Assembly (NCBI GenBank): GCA_910585855.1
Contig: CAJUGZ010000278.1
Span: forward strand, 1-5,663
Length of the DNA: 5,663 nt
Reading direction: 5' to 3'
DNA from: an uncultured Lachnospiraceae bacterium
Lineage (GTDB): Bacteria; Bacillota_A; Clostridia; Lachnospirales; Lachnospiraceae
How positions within the stretch are numbered: the stretch's first letter is position 1; every line of letters begins with the position of its first letter. The notes under the pieces were generated by a model. The model did no database searches, was not told the DNA's origin, and worked only from the letters and a program-made list of their open reading frames with translations. Of the stretch, positions 1-5,603 are shown piece by piece. Both the position numbers and the translations under genes were made by a program.

Positions 1-26
1 GGCTGCCCACCGTTTTCCAATCTGGC
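1..26 (+). repeat. Left copy of a 26-bp inverted repeat found near both window ends
   Basis: Bases 1-26 match the reverse complement of 5604-5629 at 24 of 26 positions, with a 14-base exact block at 4-17. A match this long between two short non-coding flanks is very unlikely by chance. The repeat begins at the first base of the window, so its true outer edge is not visible. A shorter exact 10-base inverted match to its core (9-18) lies at 164-173, inside the structured element. It may be a dispersed intergenic repeat or the terminal repeat of a larger unit. No transposase lies between the two copies. Confidence 0.7.
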
Positions 27-60
27 TGTTTCTTGACCCCGGAACAAAAAAAGAAGCAGA

Positions 61-97
61 TTCCGAACTTTACGGAAGATTTATTCTGTAAGAAATC
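61..97 (+). other. Two small hairpins left of the structured element
   Basis: Bases 61-65 (ttccg) pair with 73-77 (cggaa) across a 7-base loop. Just after, 78-82 (gattt) can pair with 93-97 (aaatc). Both stems are only 5 bp, so each alone means little. They sit directly before the much larger inverted repeat and could be its 5' part if that is an RNA. A run of seven A lies at 46-52, but this does not form a normal intrinsic terminator on either strand. Confidence 0.25.
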
Positions 98-124
98 ATC
101 GTTTCTGCCGTGCTCCAACTAACA

Positions 125-200
125 GCGAGAGGCGGTTTGCTCCTGTCCTTTGCCTGCGACTTCGGAAAACGGTTAGAAAGTCTTGGCTTCTGTGGAAACA
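125..200 (+). repeat. Left arm of the long imperfect inverted repeat
   Basis: Bases 128-157 are the exact reverse complement of 417-446 (30 bp), and the match extends three bases outward with one G·U. It continues inward as broken blocks: 175-183 matches 392-400 and 185-193 matches 381-389, each 9 bp exact. The graded loss of identity toward the loop is what a folded RNA or an old palindromic repeat would show. Confidence 0.85.
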
Positions 201-207
201 CCTAGAA

Positions 208-247
208 TTTTTTGTATATCCTGCTTCCATGCAGGGTATGCAAAAAA
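208..247 (+). other. 17-bp hairpin with flanking T and A runs
   Basis: Bases 208-224 pair with 231-247 around a 6-base loop (225-230). The outer part is a T6 run pairing with an A run, and the inner part is a mixed stem with two U·G pairs (215·240 and 219·236) when read on the + strand. On the minus strand these two pairs become mismatches. The shape resembles a bidirectional terminator, but on either strand the A/T tracts are taken up in the stem. It lies inside the larger inverted repeat and is probably one of its internal helices. Confidence 0.6.
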
Positions 248-337
248 AGGGGCGTGTTTAGCCCGGATAATAGGGAAGAGAATGATTTTGGGCTGATAAT
301 ATCCTTCCTTACATCAGCTTCGTTTTGGTTGTGATGA

Positions 338-364
338 GGGCGAATTGCGCCCCGGTTCGTCCGG
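338..364 (+). other. Two adjacent GC-rich mini-hairpins
   Basis: Bases 338-342 (gggcg) pair with 348-352 (cgccc) across the 5-base loop aattg. Overlapping by one base, 352-355 (ccgg) can pair with 361-364 (ccgg) across ttcgt. Both sit in the internal part of the long inverted repeat and fit a multi-branched RNA fold. The stems are too short to stand as features on their own. Confidence 0.3.
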
Positions 365-380
365 TAGAATCTGCGTAAAT

Positions 381-449
381 ACAGAAGCCCTAGACTTTCT
401 TTCCGTTCGGAGTGGAGCAGGCAAAGGACAGGAGCAAACCGCCTCTTGC
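381..449 (+). repeat. Right arm of the long imperfect inverted repeat
   Basis: This is the counterpart of the arm at 125-200. Bases 417-446 are exactly complementary to 128-157, and 381-389 and 392-400 to the inner blocks. Two further bases (448-449) and a G·U at 447 extend it outward. Past an internal loop, 453-465 can pair with 101-110. Confidence 0.85.
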
Positions 450-465
450 GTCCGGTGAAAGAAAC

Positions 466-644
466 CCCTTTCCTGCAGCATCCTTAGTATGTCATATAAA
501 AATTTTAATTTGTAAGTTTATCCTGTGCACAGAGTTATCATTTCCCGTCAGCACTTAGATGTTGTATTGCTGTGTTTTAGCGTCTTATGTGTCCGCTATG
601 TGGAAATAGAAAATGCTAAGAGCAAGCGGGCTCGGAGCAGACCT
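466..644. other. Non-coding stretch downstream of the operon
   Basis: No open frame here resembles a protein, and no strong U-tailed terminator for the minus-strand operon is visible. Bases 513-526 are an exact 14-base inverted match to 5507-5520 upstream of the operon. They are followed by a perfect 10-bp palindrome, ctgtgcacag, at 523-532. Bases 574-586 match 5573-5585 in direct orientation at 12 of 13 positions. The flank therefore shares several short pieces with the other end of the window. The section around 483-520 is clearly more AT-rich than the structured element before it. Confidence 0.5.
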
Positions 645-1784
645 CTATTCGGATTCCGGCGTCCTCTCCTCCAAAAATTCACACGCCACCTTTTTTAAGT
701 CCTGCCGAATCTGCAGTGCCTGCGGACAAACTGTTTCGCATTTCCCACACTCTCTGCACTGATCCGCTCTTGCTTTTTCTTCCATCATCTGATAACGTTT
801 CTTTGCCCTTTCTTTATTTCCATACATGGAATATTCATTCCAAATAGAAAAGTTTTTCGGAATCTCCACACCAAACGGACAAGGCATACAATACTCACAT
901 CCCGTACATCCATTTTTTATCCGTTTTTTTATCTTATCTGCTACCTCTTCCACCAGCTTTTCTTCTTCCAATGAAAGCGGACGAAATACAGAAAATGTAT
1001 CCAGATTATCCAACACCTGCTGATAGGCAGACATCCCGCTTAAAATTACTTTTACATTTTTATGTGTTCCTACCCACCGCAGTGCCCAAGAAGCCGTAGA
1101 AGCATCTGGATCTGCTTTTCTAAAAATCTCTGTCAGCTCTTCTGGCAGTTCCCCCAATGCACCGCCTTTAATCGGCTCCATCACAATCATAGGAACGCCA
1201 AGTTTTTCAGCAAGTGCATAACCTCTATCCCCTGCCTGAATTTCACGATCCATATAATTATACTGAATCTGGCAAAAATCCCATCTATAGCTTGATAAAA
1301 TTTTTTCAAAAACAGCATATTCATCATGAAAAGAAAATCCTAAATACCGAATCTTTCCCTGTGCTTTCCACTCTTCACATAAAGAAATAATTCCAATTTC
1401 TTCCATTTTAGCCCAGCGTTCTTTATTTAAAGCATGAAGCAGATAAAAATCTATCGTATCTACCTGAAGCCGTGCAAGCTGTTCTTCAAAAAGCTGCACC
1501 GCATCCTCTTTTGAATTTACTTTCCAGACAGGCAGTTTCGTTGCCAGATAAAAAGATGATCTTGAATGCTTTTTTAACACCCTTCCGACAAATTTCTCAC
1601 TTTCTCCATTGTGATAGGGATAAGCCGTATCAAAATAGGTCACTCCTTCTGCAATAGCTTTCTCTATCATCTGCTCTGCTTCTGCCTCATCAATCGTTCC
1701 GTCCAAACGCTGAGGAAACCTCATACATCCAAATCCCAGCATAGAAGGTGCTACTCCGAGCCGTTCCATTTCTCTATATTCCAT
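645..1784 (-). CDS. Aldo/keto reductase with C-terminal double [4Fe-4S] ferredoxin domain
   Basis: The protein has 379 residues and is expected to be cytosolic. Residues 1-270 form the aldo/keto reductase barrel. The start MEYREMERLGVAPSMLGFGC is typical of the family, and the catalytic tetrad is visible as D52, Y57 (FDTAYPY), K83 (ATK) and H117 (YLLHA). A ferredoxin-like tail follows: CTGCEYCMPCP at 293-303 and CRECGKCETVCP at 343-354, enough cysteines for two [4Fe-4S] clusters. Such fusions (COG1453 type) are common in anaerobic Clostridia; the substrate is not known and cannot be inferred here. ATG at 1784 is chosen because a GGG-containing purine run lies about 9 bases upstream and it gives the family's usual N-terminus. 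The upstream ATG at 1814 has no Shine-Dalgarno site. The start overlaps the flotillin stop by 11 bases, so translation is probably coupled. The last residues (EERTPESE) are encoded by DNA that resembles a repeat upstream of the operon. Confidence 0.93.
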   Translation of the reverse strand: MEYREMERLGVAPSMLGFGCMRFPQRLDGTIDEAEAEQMIEKAIAEGVTYFDTAYPYHNGESEKFVGRVLKKHSRSSFYLATKLPVWKVNSKEDAVQLFEEQLARLQVDTIDFYLLHALNKERWAKMEEIGIISLCEEWKAQGKIRYLGFSFHDEYAVFEKILSSYRWDFCQIQYNYMDREIQAGDRGYALAEKLGVPMIVMEPIKGGALGELPEELTEIFRKADPDASTASWALRWVGTHKNVKVILSGMSAYQQVLDNLDTFSVFRPLSLEEEKLVEEVADKIKKRIKNGCTGCEYCMPCPFGVEIPKNFSIWNEYSMYGNKERAKKRYQMMEEKARADQCRECGKCETVCPQALQIRQDLKKVACEFLEERTPESE

Positions 1785-3441
1785 CTTTATTAACCCTTTC
1801 TTCTTTCCAATCATTTGTAAGAACTGCAGCAGCTACAGCATCTTTTACCGTATCGGATGCATCCTCCAAACCATTGACATCCACATGAATATTTCGTGTT
1901 GTCTTTCCTTCAAATGTCTGCGCCCGCATTACTTCGCTTAAATCAAATCCAACCACATCCTTCATACAATCCATAACTGCCTTTATTGATCCTGTCGTCA
2001 TCCGTGCCACATCTACGGCACTTGCACCATTCTCTCCGTTTCCACCACCAATAATCGTAATATCACCAATTTTTGCAAGCGGCTCTGAAACGGCTCTTGC
2101 CACATCCGGCAGCTTTTCAATTACCATCTGCAGCTTACCTGCTTCGTTCATCTTTGCAAGTGCTTCTGCCTTTTTCTCTAACGCTTCTGCTTCCGCCATT
2201 CCTTTTGCCCGGATAGCATCGGCTTCTGCCTTTCCTTGTGCCTCAATAATAGCAGCTCTTGCTTCTCCTTCCAGTCTTAGCTTTTCCGCCTCTGCACTGG
2301 CATCTAACTTTTTTCTTTCCGCATCTGCCTCTGCTCTTTTAATTTCTTCAAACTTTCTTGCCTCTGCGTCCAACTTCTGCTTTGCCAAATCCGCCTCTGC
2401 CGGCTTAATTACCAGTTCCTGAAGTTCTGCTTCTTTTCTCTCTGCCTTTTTCTTAGCAAGTTCAATATTTTTCTGCTCTGCTACAATCTGAATCTGTACC
2501 TGCGCCTCAGTTACTTCTTTCGCTCTTTGCTGTTTTAATACTTCAGCGTCCATCTGTGTATCGGTTACTTTCTTTGCTACAATATTTTCCTGAATCTTAT
2601 AAGCGGCATCAGCATCTGCCTTCTTTGTTTCCTGCTCTCTTTGATATTCAAATAATTTTAACTGCTTATTTTTACTTGCTTCTGCAATCTGTGTATCTGC
2701 TTCCAGTTTCGCTGTTTCCCCAATCTTTCTTGCTTCCGCCGTTTTAATTTCCCGCTCTTTTGCCGCCTCTGCTGTCTGAATATCCCGTTCTTTTGCCGCT
2801 TGTGCCTCTGCAATCGCTGCCTGTGCTTTTACTTTGGCAATCTGTTCCTTACCAAGTGCCTCAATGTAACCCTCATTATCCGAAATATCATTAATCGTAA
2901 AAGATGTCAATTCCAAACCCATTTCCGCTAATTGTGTTCCTGCCACTTCCTGTACGGTATTCGCAAATTTCTCCCGTCCATTATAGATTTCCTCTACCGA
3001 CATCCCCGATACAATCTCACGAAGTTTTCCTTTGCAGATCTCGGATGCCTGCGTCCGAATATTTTCTACCGTAGTCTGCTCTTTTCCGCAGTGAAACTGC
3101 TGTACCGCTGTCATAATACTGCTGGCATCATTTTTTACCTTTAATACAACGACGCCCTCTGCATTAATCGGAACACCAAGCGCAGTCTTTGTCTGCTTAA
3201 TCTCCACCGGAATCATAATATTTTCCAATGTAATGGTATCCATTCGCTCCAAAATCGGAATCAGAATTGTACCGCCTCCTGTTACCACTTTCGCCTTTCC
3301 AACACCAACAATAACGGCTGCTTTATCACTAGGAACTTTTTTCCAAGTCGATAAAATACAAACAATAACCAAAACCACAAGTACAATCACACCAAATGCA
3401 ACCATCCCTGCAGTCCCAAATGTACTAATTATCCCAATCAT
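1774..3441 (-). CDS. floT: Flotillin, FloT/YuaG type (SPFH/band 7 scaffold protein)
   Basis: This 555-residue membrane scaffold protein should organise functional membrane microdomains. Residues 12-31 form one hydrophobic anchor. Residues 33-215 are the SPFH/band 7 domain, with the FloT-like stretches VTGGGT (53-58), GMSVEEIYNGREKF (146-159) and LGKEQIAKVKAQA (196-208). Residues 198-435 are a long Ala/Glu/Lys-rich coiled coil with repeated EA-type motifs (AEAEA and similar), the usual flotillin oligomerisation segment. Residues 436-510 are the C-terminal flotillin region (LPDVARAVSEPLAKIGDITI at 444-463, then a Gly-rich turn). Bacillus subtilis FloT is about 509 residues; much of the extra length here is a tail after about residue 515. 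ATG at 3441 is preferred because AGGAGG (3448-3453) lies 6 bases upstream and it overlaps the NfeD stop as ATGA. The 11-residue upstream extension from 3474 is arginine-rich, lies inside the NfeD gene and would put charges before the anchor. The NfeD neighbour confirms the family. Confidence 0.95.
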   Translation of the reverse strand: MIGIISTFGTAGMVAFGVIVLVVLVIVCILSTWKKVPSDKAAVIVGVGKAKVVTGGGTILIPILERMDTITLENIMIPVEIKQTKTALGVPINAEGVVVLKVKNDASSIMTAVQQFHCGKEQTTVENIRTQASEICKGKLREIVSGMSVEEIYNGREKFANTVQEVAGTQLAEMGLELTSFTINDISDNEGYIEALGKEQIAKVKAQAAIAEAQAAKERDIQTAEAAKEREIKTAEARKIGETAKLEADTQIAEASKNKQLKLFEYQREQETKKADADAAYKIQENIVAKKVTDTQMDAEVLKQQRAKEVTEAQVQIQIVAEQKNIELAKKKAERKEAELQELVIKPAEADLAKQKLDAEARKFEEIKRAEADAERKKLDASAEAEKLRLEGEARAAIIEAQGKAEADAIRAKGMAEAEALEKKAEALAKMNEAGKLQMVIEKLPDVARAVSEPLAKIGDITIIGGGNGENGASAVDVARMTTGSIKAVMDCMKDVVGFDLSEVMRAQTFEGKTTRNIHVDVNGLEDASDTVKDAVAAAVLTNDWKEERVNKDGI

Positions 3442-4022
3442 TCTTCTCCTCCTACCATCTCTACATAACAACAATGCTTTTCCTCTATTACCTCAACAAT
3501 CTGCACTCTCATTCCAAGCGGCATACAATTATTATGCTTTCTTAATTCTTTCTCCTTTGCAGCCGCCCTATAAGTAATCGATGCCCCTGTACTGTCCGTG
3601 GTTCGAATCGTTCCGTCATGCTCCTGTGTAATCTGCAAAATCAAAACCCCTTTTTTTCCAATTAAATCTTGAAAATTATGGCTTTCTACCTGTGACCGAT
3701 TTCGGCTAAGCGGCAAAAACACCAGCCGATAAACAGCCATATATGCCAAAACTCCGCTGCCCGATGCAATCAAAAGAACAAGACCAAGTAAAATTCGTCC
3801 TAAAAGAACCTTTCCAAATATTCCAAAGACACCTACTGCCAACATCAAACAAGTAAAATTAAAAACAAAAAAAGTATTAGCAGCACCCCCATGCCCGTTA
3901 AAGTCCATATCCAAATCCGCTACCCCGTCCAGTCCATCAAAAAATCCTACAATCAGATTTAAACATGGCAGGGCAAACCCCAATATAATACAAGCCTGAA
4001 ACAAGATATCGAATTTTTCCAT
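3438..4022 (-). CDS. NfeD/YuaF-like membrane protein with C-terminal OB-fold domain
   Basis: This 194-residue protein is the expected membrane partner of the flotillin encoded next to it. Residues 6-28 form a first hydrophobic helix. A loop rich in Asp and Gly follows (DGLDGVADLDMDFNGHGG, 29-46), then two more hydrophobic segments at about 50-70 and 74-104. Residues 118-190 (from LIGKKGVLILQ) fit the small beta-barrel OB-fold domain found at the C-terminus of NfeD proteins and are probably cytosolic. It lacks the N-terminal ClpP-like protease domain of long NfeD, so it belongs to the short class, like B. subtilis YuaF. A strong AAGGAGG (4028-4034) lies 5 bases before the ATG. The stop overlaps the flotillin start as ATGA. 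The OB domain carries H163, C166, H183, C184 and C185, a notable cluster of possible metal ligands. The family call rests on the fold pattern plus context, since this family is poorly conserved. Confidence 0.87.
   Translation of the reverse strand: MEKFDILFQACIILGFALPCLNLIVGFFDGLDGVADLDMDFNGHGGAANTFFVFNFTCLMLAVGVFGIFGKVLLGRILLGLVLLIASGSGVLAYMAVYRLVFLPLSRNRSQVESHNFQDLIGKKGVLILQITQEHDGTIRTTDSTGASITYRAAAKEKELRKHNNCMPLGMRVQIVEVIEEKHCCYVEMVGGEE
3439..3453 (-). promoter_or_regulatory. Ribosome binding site and ATGA start/stop overlap for the flotillin
   Basis: AGGAGG at 3453-3448 lies 6 bases before the ATG at 3441-3439. That ATG shares two bases with the NfeD stop TGA (3440-3438). The site sits inside the NfeD coding sequence. 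It settles the flotillin start and supports translational coupling, which would keep the two partner proteins in step. Confidence 0.9.
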
Positions 4023-4034
4023 TTTATCCTCCTT
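4023..4034 (-). promoter_or_regulatory. Strong ribosome binding site for the NfeD-like gene
   Basis: AAGGAGG at 4034-4028 is separated by 5 bases (ataaa) from the ATG at 4022. The 41-base gap to the DUF1015 stop holds no terminator-like hairpin and no room for a full promoter, which supports read-through from DUF1015. Confidence 0.85.
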
Positions 4035-4063
4035 TCCGCCGCCCTATCCAACAGCAGTCCAAC

Positions 4064-5305
4064 TCATCCATCCAATCGATGAATAAACAACCCGCTGCGA
4101 AGTTTCGGCTCAAACCAAGTCGATTTCGGCGGCATTAAAAGCTGTGCATCTGCCACATCAAATAGCTGCTTAATTGAAGTCGGATACATAGTAAAAGCCA
4201 CCCGCATATCCGTCTTTGCCCGCCGCTCAAGCTCCTCCAATCCACGAATCCCGCCTACAAAATCAATCCGTGTGTCTGTCTTTGGATCACCAATTCCAAG
4301 CAAAGGCTCTAACAATGTATTCTGCAAAATAGAAACATCTAACCCCTCTACTGGATGATCTATACAAACTTCCGGCTTTGCCTCTAACCGATACCAAATC
4401 CCATCCAAATACATCCCTATTTCATGCACTTTTACAGGCGCATAAGGCTTCTCTCCCATCGCCTCTACAACAAACGATTCCCCCACTTTTTCCAAAAACT
4501 CCTCCACTGAATACCCATTCAAATCCTTTACTACCCGATTATAATCCATAATAAAAAGCTGATCATCTGGAAACAACACCGAAAGAAAATAGTTAAATTC
4601 TTCCTGTCCTGTATAAGCAGGATGCGCCTCTCTTCTCTTTAACCCCACCTTCACTGCCGAAGCAGCCCGATGATGCCCATCCGCAATATAAATCTGCTCT
4701 ATCGAAGCAAATATATCCCGAATCAAAGTAATCCTTTGCGCATCTTCCACTCTCCAAACCGTATGTCCCACTCCGTCTATAGAAACAAACCGATACAGCG
4801 GCACTTCCCTTTTCACCTGATCCATCACTTCATTTAATACCGGATTCGAACGATAAGCCAAAAAAATCGGTCCAGTCTGTGCATTACAGGTATCTACATG
4901 ACGAATCCGATCCGCCTCTTTCTCTGCTCTTGTATTTTCATGCTTTTTAATCACCTGATTCAAGTAATCATCAATCGAAGCACAAGCCACAATCCCGGTC
5001 TGACTTCTTCCATTCATCGTAAGCTGATATAAAAAATAACACTCCTTCTCATCCGCTACAAAAGTTCCGTCTAAAATCCGCTCCTCCAAAAGCTCCTTTG
5101 CCTTTTTATAAACCCGCTCATCATAAGTATCTACACTATCATCAAACTGCGTTTCTGCCCGATCAATCGCCAAAAAAGACAGCGGTTCTCGTTTTACTTC
5201 CTTACAGGCTTCCTCACGGTTATAAACATCATACGGCAATGCCGCTACTCTAGCTGCCAGCTCCTGACTCGGCCGTATACAAAAAAATGGTTTTATCTCT
5301 GCCAT
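4064..5305 (-). CDS. DUF1015 family protein (COG4198)
   Basis: This 413-residue soluble protein is full length for DUF1015. Marks of the family in order are the N-terminal IKPFFCIRP followed by ALPYDV (4-27), KHENTR (121-126), IADGHHR (207-213), TDTRIDFVGG (343-352) and the C-terminal PPKSTWFEPKLRSGL (392-406). The charged, strictly patterned KHENTR and DGHHR motifs look like active-site or ligand-binding residues. The biochemical role is not established as far as I know. From memory the family has been linked to the ParB/sulfiredoxin-type fold that also contains serine kinases, and its genes often lie near serine biosynthesis genes (serA/serC) in Firmicutes; neither neighbour is seen here. 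The start ATG follows AGGGTG (5311-5316) with a 5-base spacer. It is the first gene of the minus-strand run, with NfeD 41 bases downstream, so it is probably on the same transcript. A 19-bp dyad directly abuts its ribosome binding site. Confidence 0.92.
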   Translation of the reverse strand: MAEIKPFFCIRPSQELAARVAALPYDVYNREEACKEVKREPLSFLAIDRAETQFDDSVDTYDERVYKKAKELLEERILDGTFVADEKECYFLYQLTMNGRSQTGIVACASIDDYLNQVIKKHENTRAEKEADRIRHVDTCNAQTGPIFLAYRSNPVLNEVMDQVKREVPLYRFVSIDGVGHTVWRVEDAQRITLIRDIFASIEQIYIADGHHRAASAVKVGLKRREAHPAYTGQEEFNYFLSVLFPDDQLFIMDYNRVVKDLNGYSVEEFLEKVGESFVVEAMGEKPYAPVKVHEIGMYLDGIWYRLEAKPEVCIDHPVEGLDVSILQNTLLEPLLGIGDPKTDTRIDFVGGIRGLEELERRAKTDMRVAFTMYPTSIKQLFDVADAQLLMPPKSTWFEPKLRSGLFIHRLDG

Positions 5306-5310
5306 TCCAG

Positions 5311-5316
5311 CACCCT
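5311..5316 (-). promoter_or_regulatory. Weak ribosome binding site of the DUF1015 gene
   Basis: AGGGTG lies 5 bases before the ATG at 5305. It is weaker than the AGGAGG sites of the two downstream genes and directly touches the foot of the dyad at 5317-5335, so pairing or protein binding there could affect initiation. Confidence 0.55.
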
Positions 5317-5335
5317 ATACACAAATCCTGTGTAT
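5317..5335 (-). promoter_or_regulatory. 19-bp dyad (7-bp arms, 5-base spacer) before the first gene
   Basis: The arms ATACACA and TGTGTAT are perfectly complementary around a 5-base centre. This could be an operator for a dimeric regulator, or an RNA hairpin next to the Shine-Dalgarno site. There is no T run after it, so it is not an intrinsic terminator. No regulator gene lies in the window to help identify it. Confidence 0.45.
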
Positions 5336-5344
5336 TTATCCTTT

Positions 5345-5402
5345 CTGATCCTCTAATCCTTTGATCTCCAAATTCTTAGATTTTCTAAATTTCCTAGATT
5401 CC
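5345..5402 (-). repeat. Run of short degenerate direct repeats in the operon leader
   Basis: On the + strand the motif CTRATCC or CTTAGATT recurs at 5345-5351, 5353-5359, 5361-5369, 5375-5382, 5385-5391 and 5394-5402, mostly 8-10 bases apart. The clearest pair, TTCTTAGATT at 5373 and TTCCTAGATT at 5391, matches at 9 of 10 positions. On the coding strand this reads as a purine-rich GGAT/GGAA series. It lies between the candidate -35 box and the start codon. It may be a multi-site regulator target or only low-complexity leader. Confidence 0.35.
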
Positions 5403-5413
5403 AATACTGTCAA
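5384..5413 (-). promoter_or_regulatory. Candidate promoter of the four-gene run
   Basis: A perfect -35 TTGACA lies at 5413-5408 on the minus strand. The hexamer at -10 distance (TTTAGA, 5389-5384, 18-base spacer) matches the consensus at only 3 of 6 positions. The region is AT-rich and correctly placed, about 80 bases from the start codon. A weaker alternative further upstream (around 5450-5480) has a TGTAAT -10 but a poor -35. Confidence 0.35.
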
Positions 5414-5603
5414 CCTTTTAATATCTTTTTATTATGTTATTGGTTTTATCTATTACATTTAATTTACCATATTTTCAGCAAAATCACAAGAATTTTTCCA
5501 AAGGGGACAGGATAAACTTATAAACTTAAAAAAGAATAAAATTTTGATTTTACAAGAAAATGAAATAAGAACGTTTTAGAGTCTTCAAAATTTTCCAGAG
5601 GAC
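5414..5603. other. AT-rich intergenic region upstream of the operon
   Basis: No gene is seen here. The DNA is strongly AT-rich. It holds a tandem 8-base repeat (taaactta) at about 5513-5528, the 14-base inverted match to 513-526 at 5507-5520, and the direct match gttttagagtctt at 5573-5585 to 574-586. Confidence 0.5.

Larger units (their letters stand above)
101..465 (+). ncRNA. Candidate structured non-coding RNA, unknown family
   Basis: The ends of this segment can fold together into a long imperfect stem. Going inward, 101-106 pairs with 460-465, 107-110 with 453-456, 125-157 with 417-449 (33 bp, one G·U), 159-167 with 406-413 (one bulge), 170-172 with 403-405, 175-183 with 392-400 and 185-193 with 381-389. 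Between the arms are further hairpins: 208-224/231-247 (17 bp), 258-264/290-296, 312-316/332-336 and 338-342/348-352. The base changes that depart from Watson-Crick pairing inside stems (127·447, 162·410, 215·240, 219·236, and less surely 107·456 and 259·295) are all G·U if read from the + strand, and would be A·C on the minus strand. That points to a + strand RNA of about 365 nt, convergent with the operon. I do not recognise the family. No clear promoter or terminator was found. It could instead be two inverted copies of a dispersed DNA repeat. Confidence 0.4.

Noticed and set aside
33..61. TTGACC at 33-38 as a -35 box for the structured element
   Set aside because: No acceptable -10 hexamer lies 16-18 bases downstream, so a promoter cannot be supported.
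208..247. Hairpin at 208-247 as an intrinsic terminator of the minus-strand operon
   Set aside because: It lies about 400 bases past the last stop. On the minus strand the stem has two A·C mismatches, and its T run lies on the 5' side of the hairpin instead of after it.
37..261. Open stretch of about 74 codons on the + strand in the left flank
   Set aside because: It has no good start with a ribosome binding site, is rich in Arg and Lys without any recognisable domain, and overlaps the long inverted repeat, whose structure explains the sequence better.
507..540. DnaA box cluster or replication origin near the ttatcctgtgcacag sequence
   Set aside because: The TTATC pieces do not continue into the TTATNCACA consensus, and no dnaA or dnaN gene is nearby.
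605..645. Terminator directly after the reductase gene
   Set aside because: Only 3-4 bp stems (gagc/gctc) can be formed and no U tract follows.
1782..1814. Longer reductase reading from ATG at 1814 (10 extra residues)
   Set aside because: There is no Shine-Dalgarno site before that ATG, and the extension lies inside the flotillin gene. The family's usual N-terminus starts at the ATG at 1784.
3442..3474. Longer flotillin reading from ATG at 3474 (11 extra, arginine-rich residues)
   Set aside because: The ATG at 3441 has a perfect AGGAGG at 6 bases and makes an ATGA overlap with the NfeD stop. The extension would sit inside the NfeD gene and has no comparable ribosome binding site.
3233..3577. 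Plus-strand open frame of 114 codons
   Set aside because: It lies antisense to the flotillin and NfeD genes, has a biased low-complexity composition (many Pro, Thr, Ile, Leu), and resembles no family. It is a shadow of the real genes.
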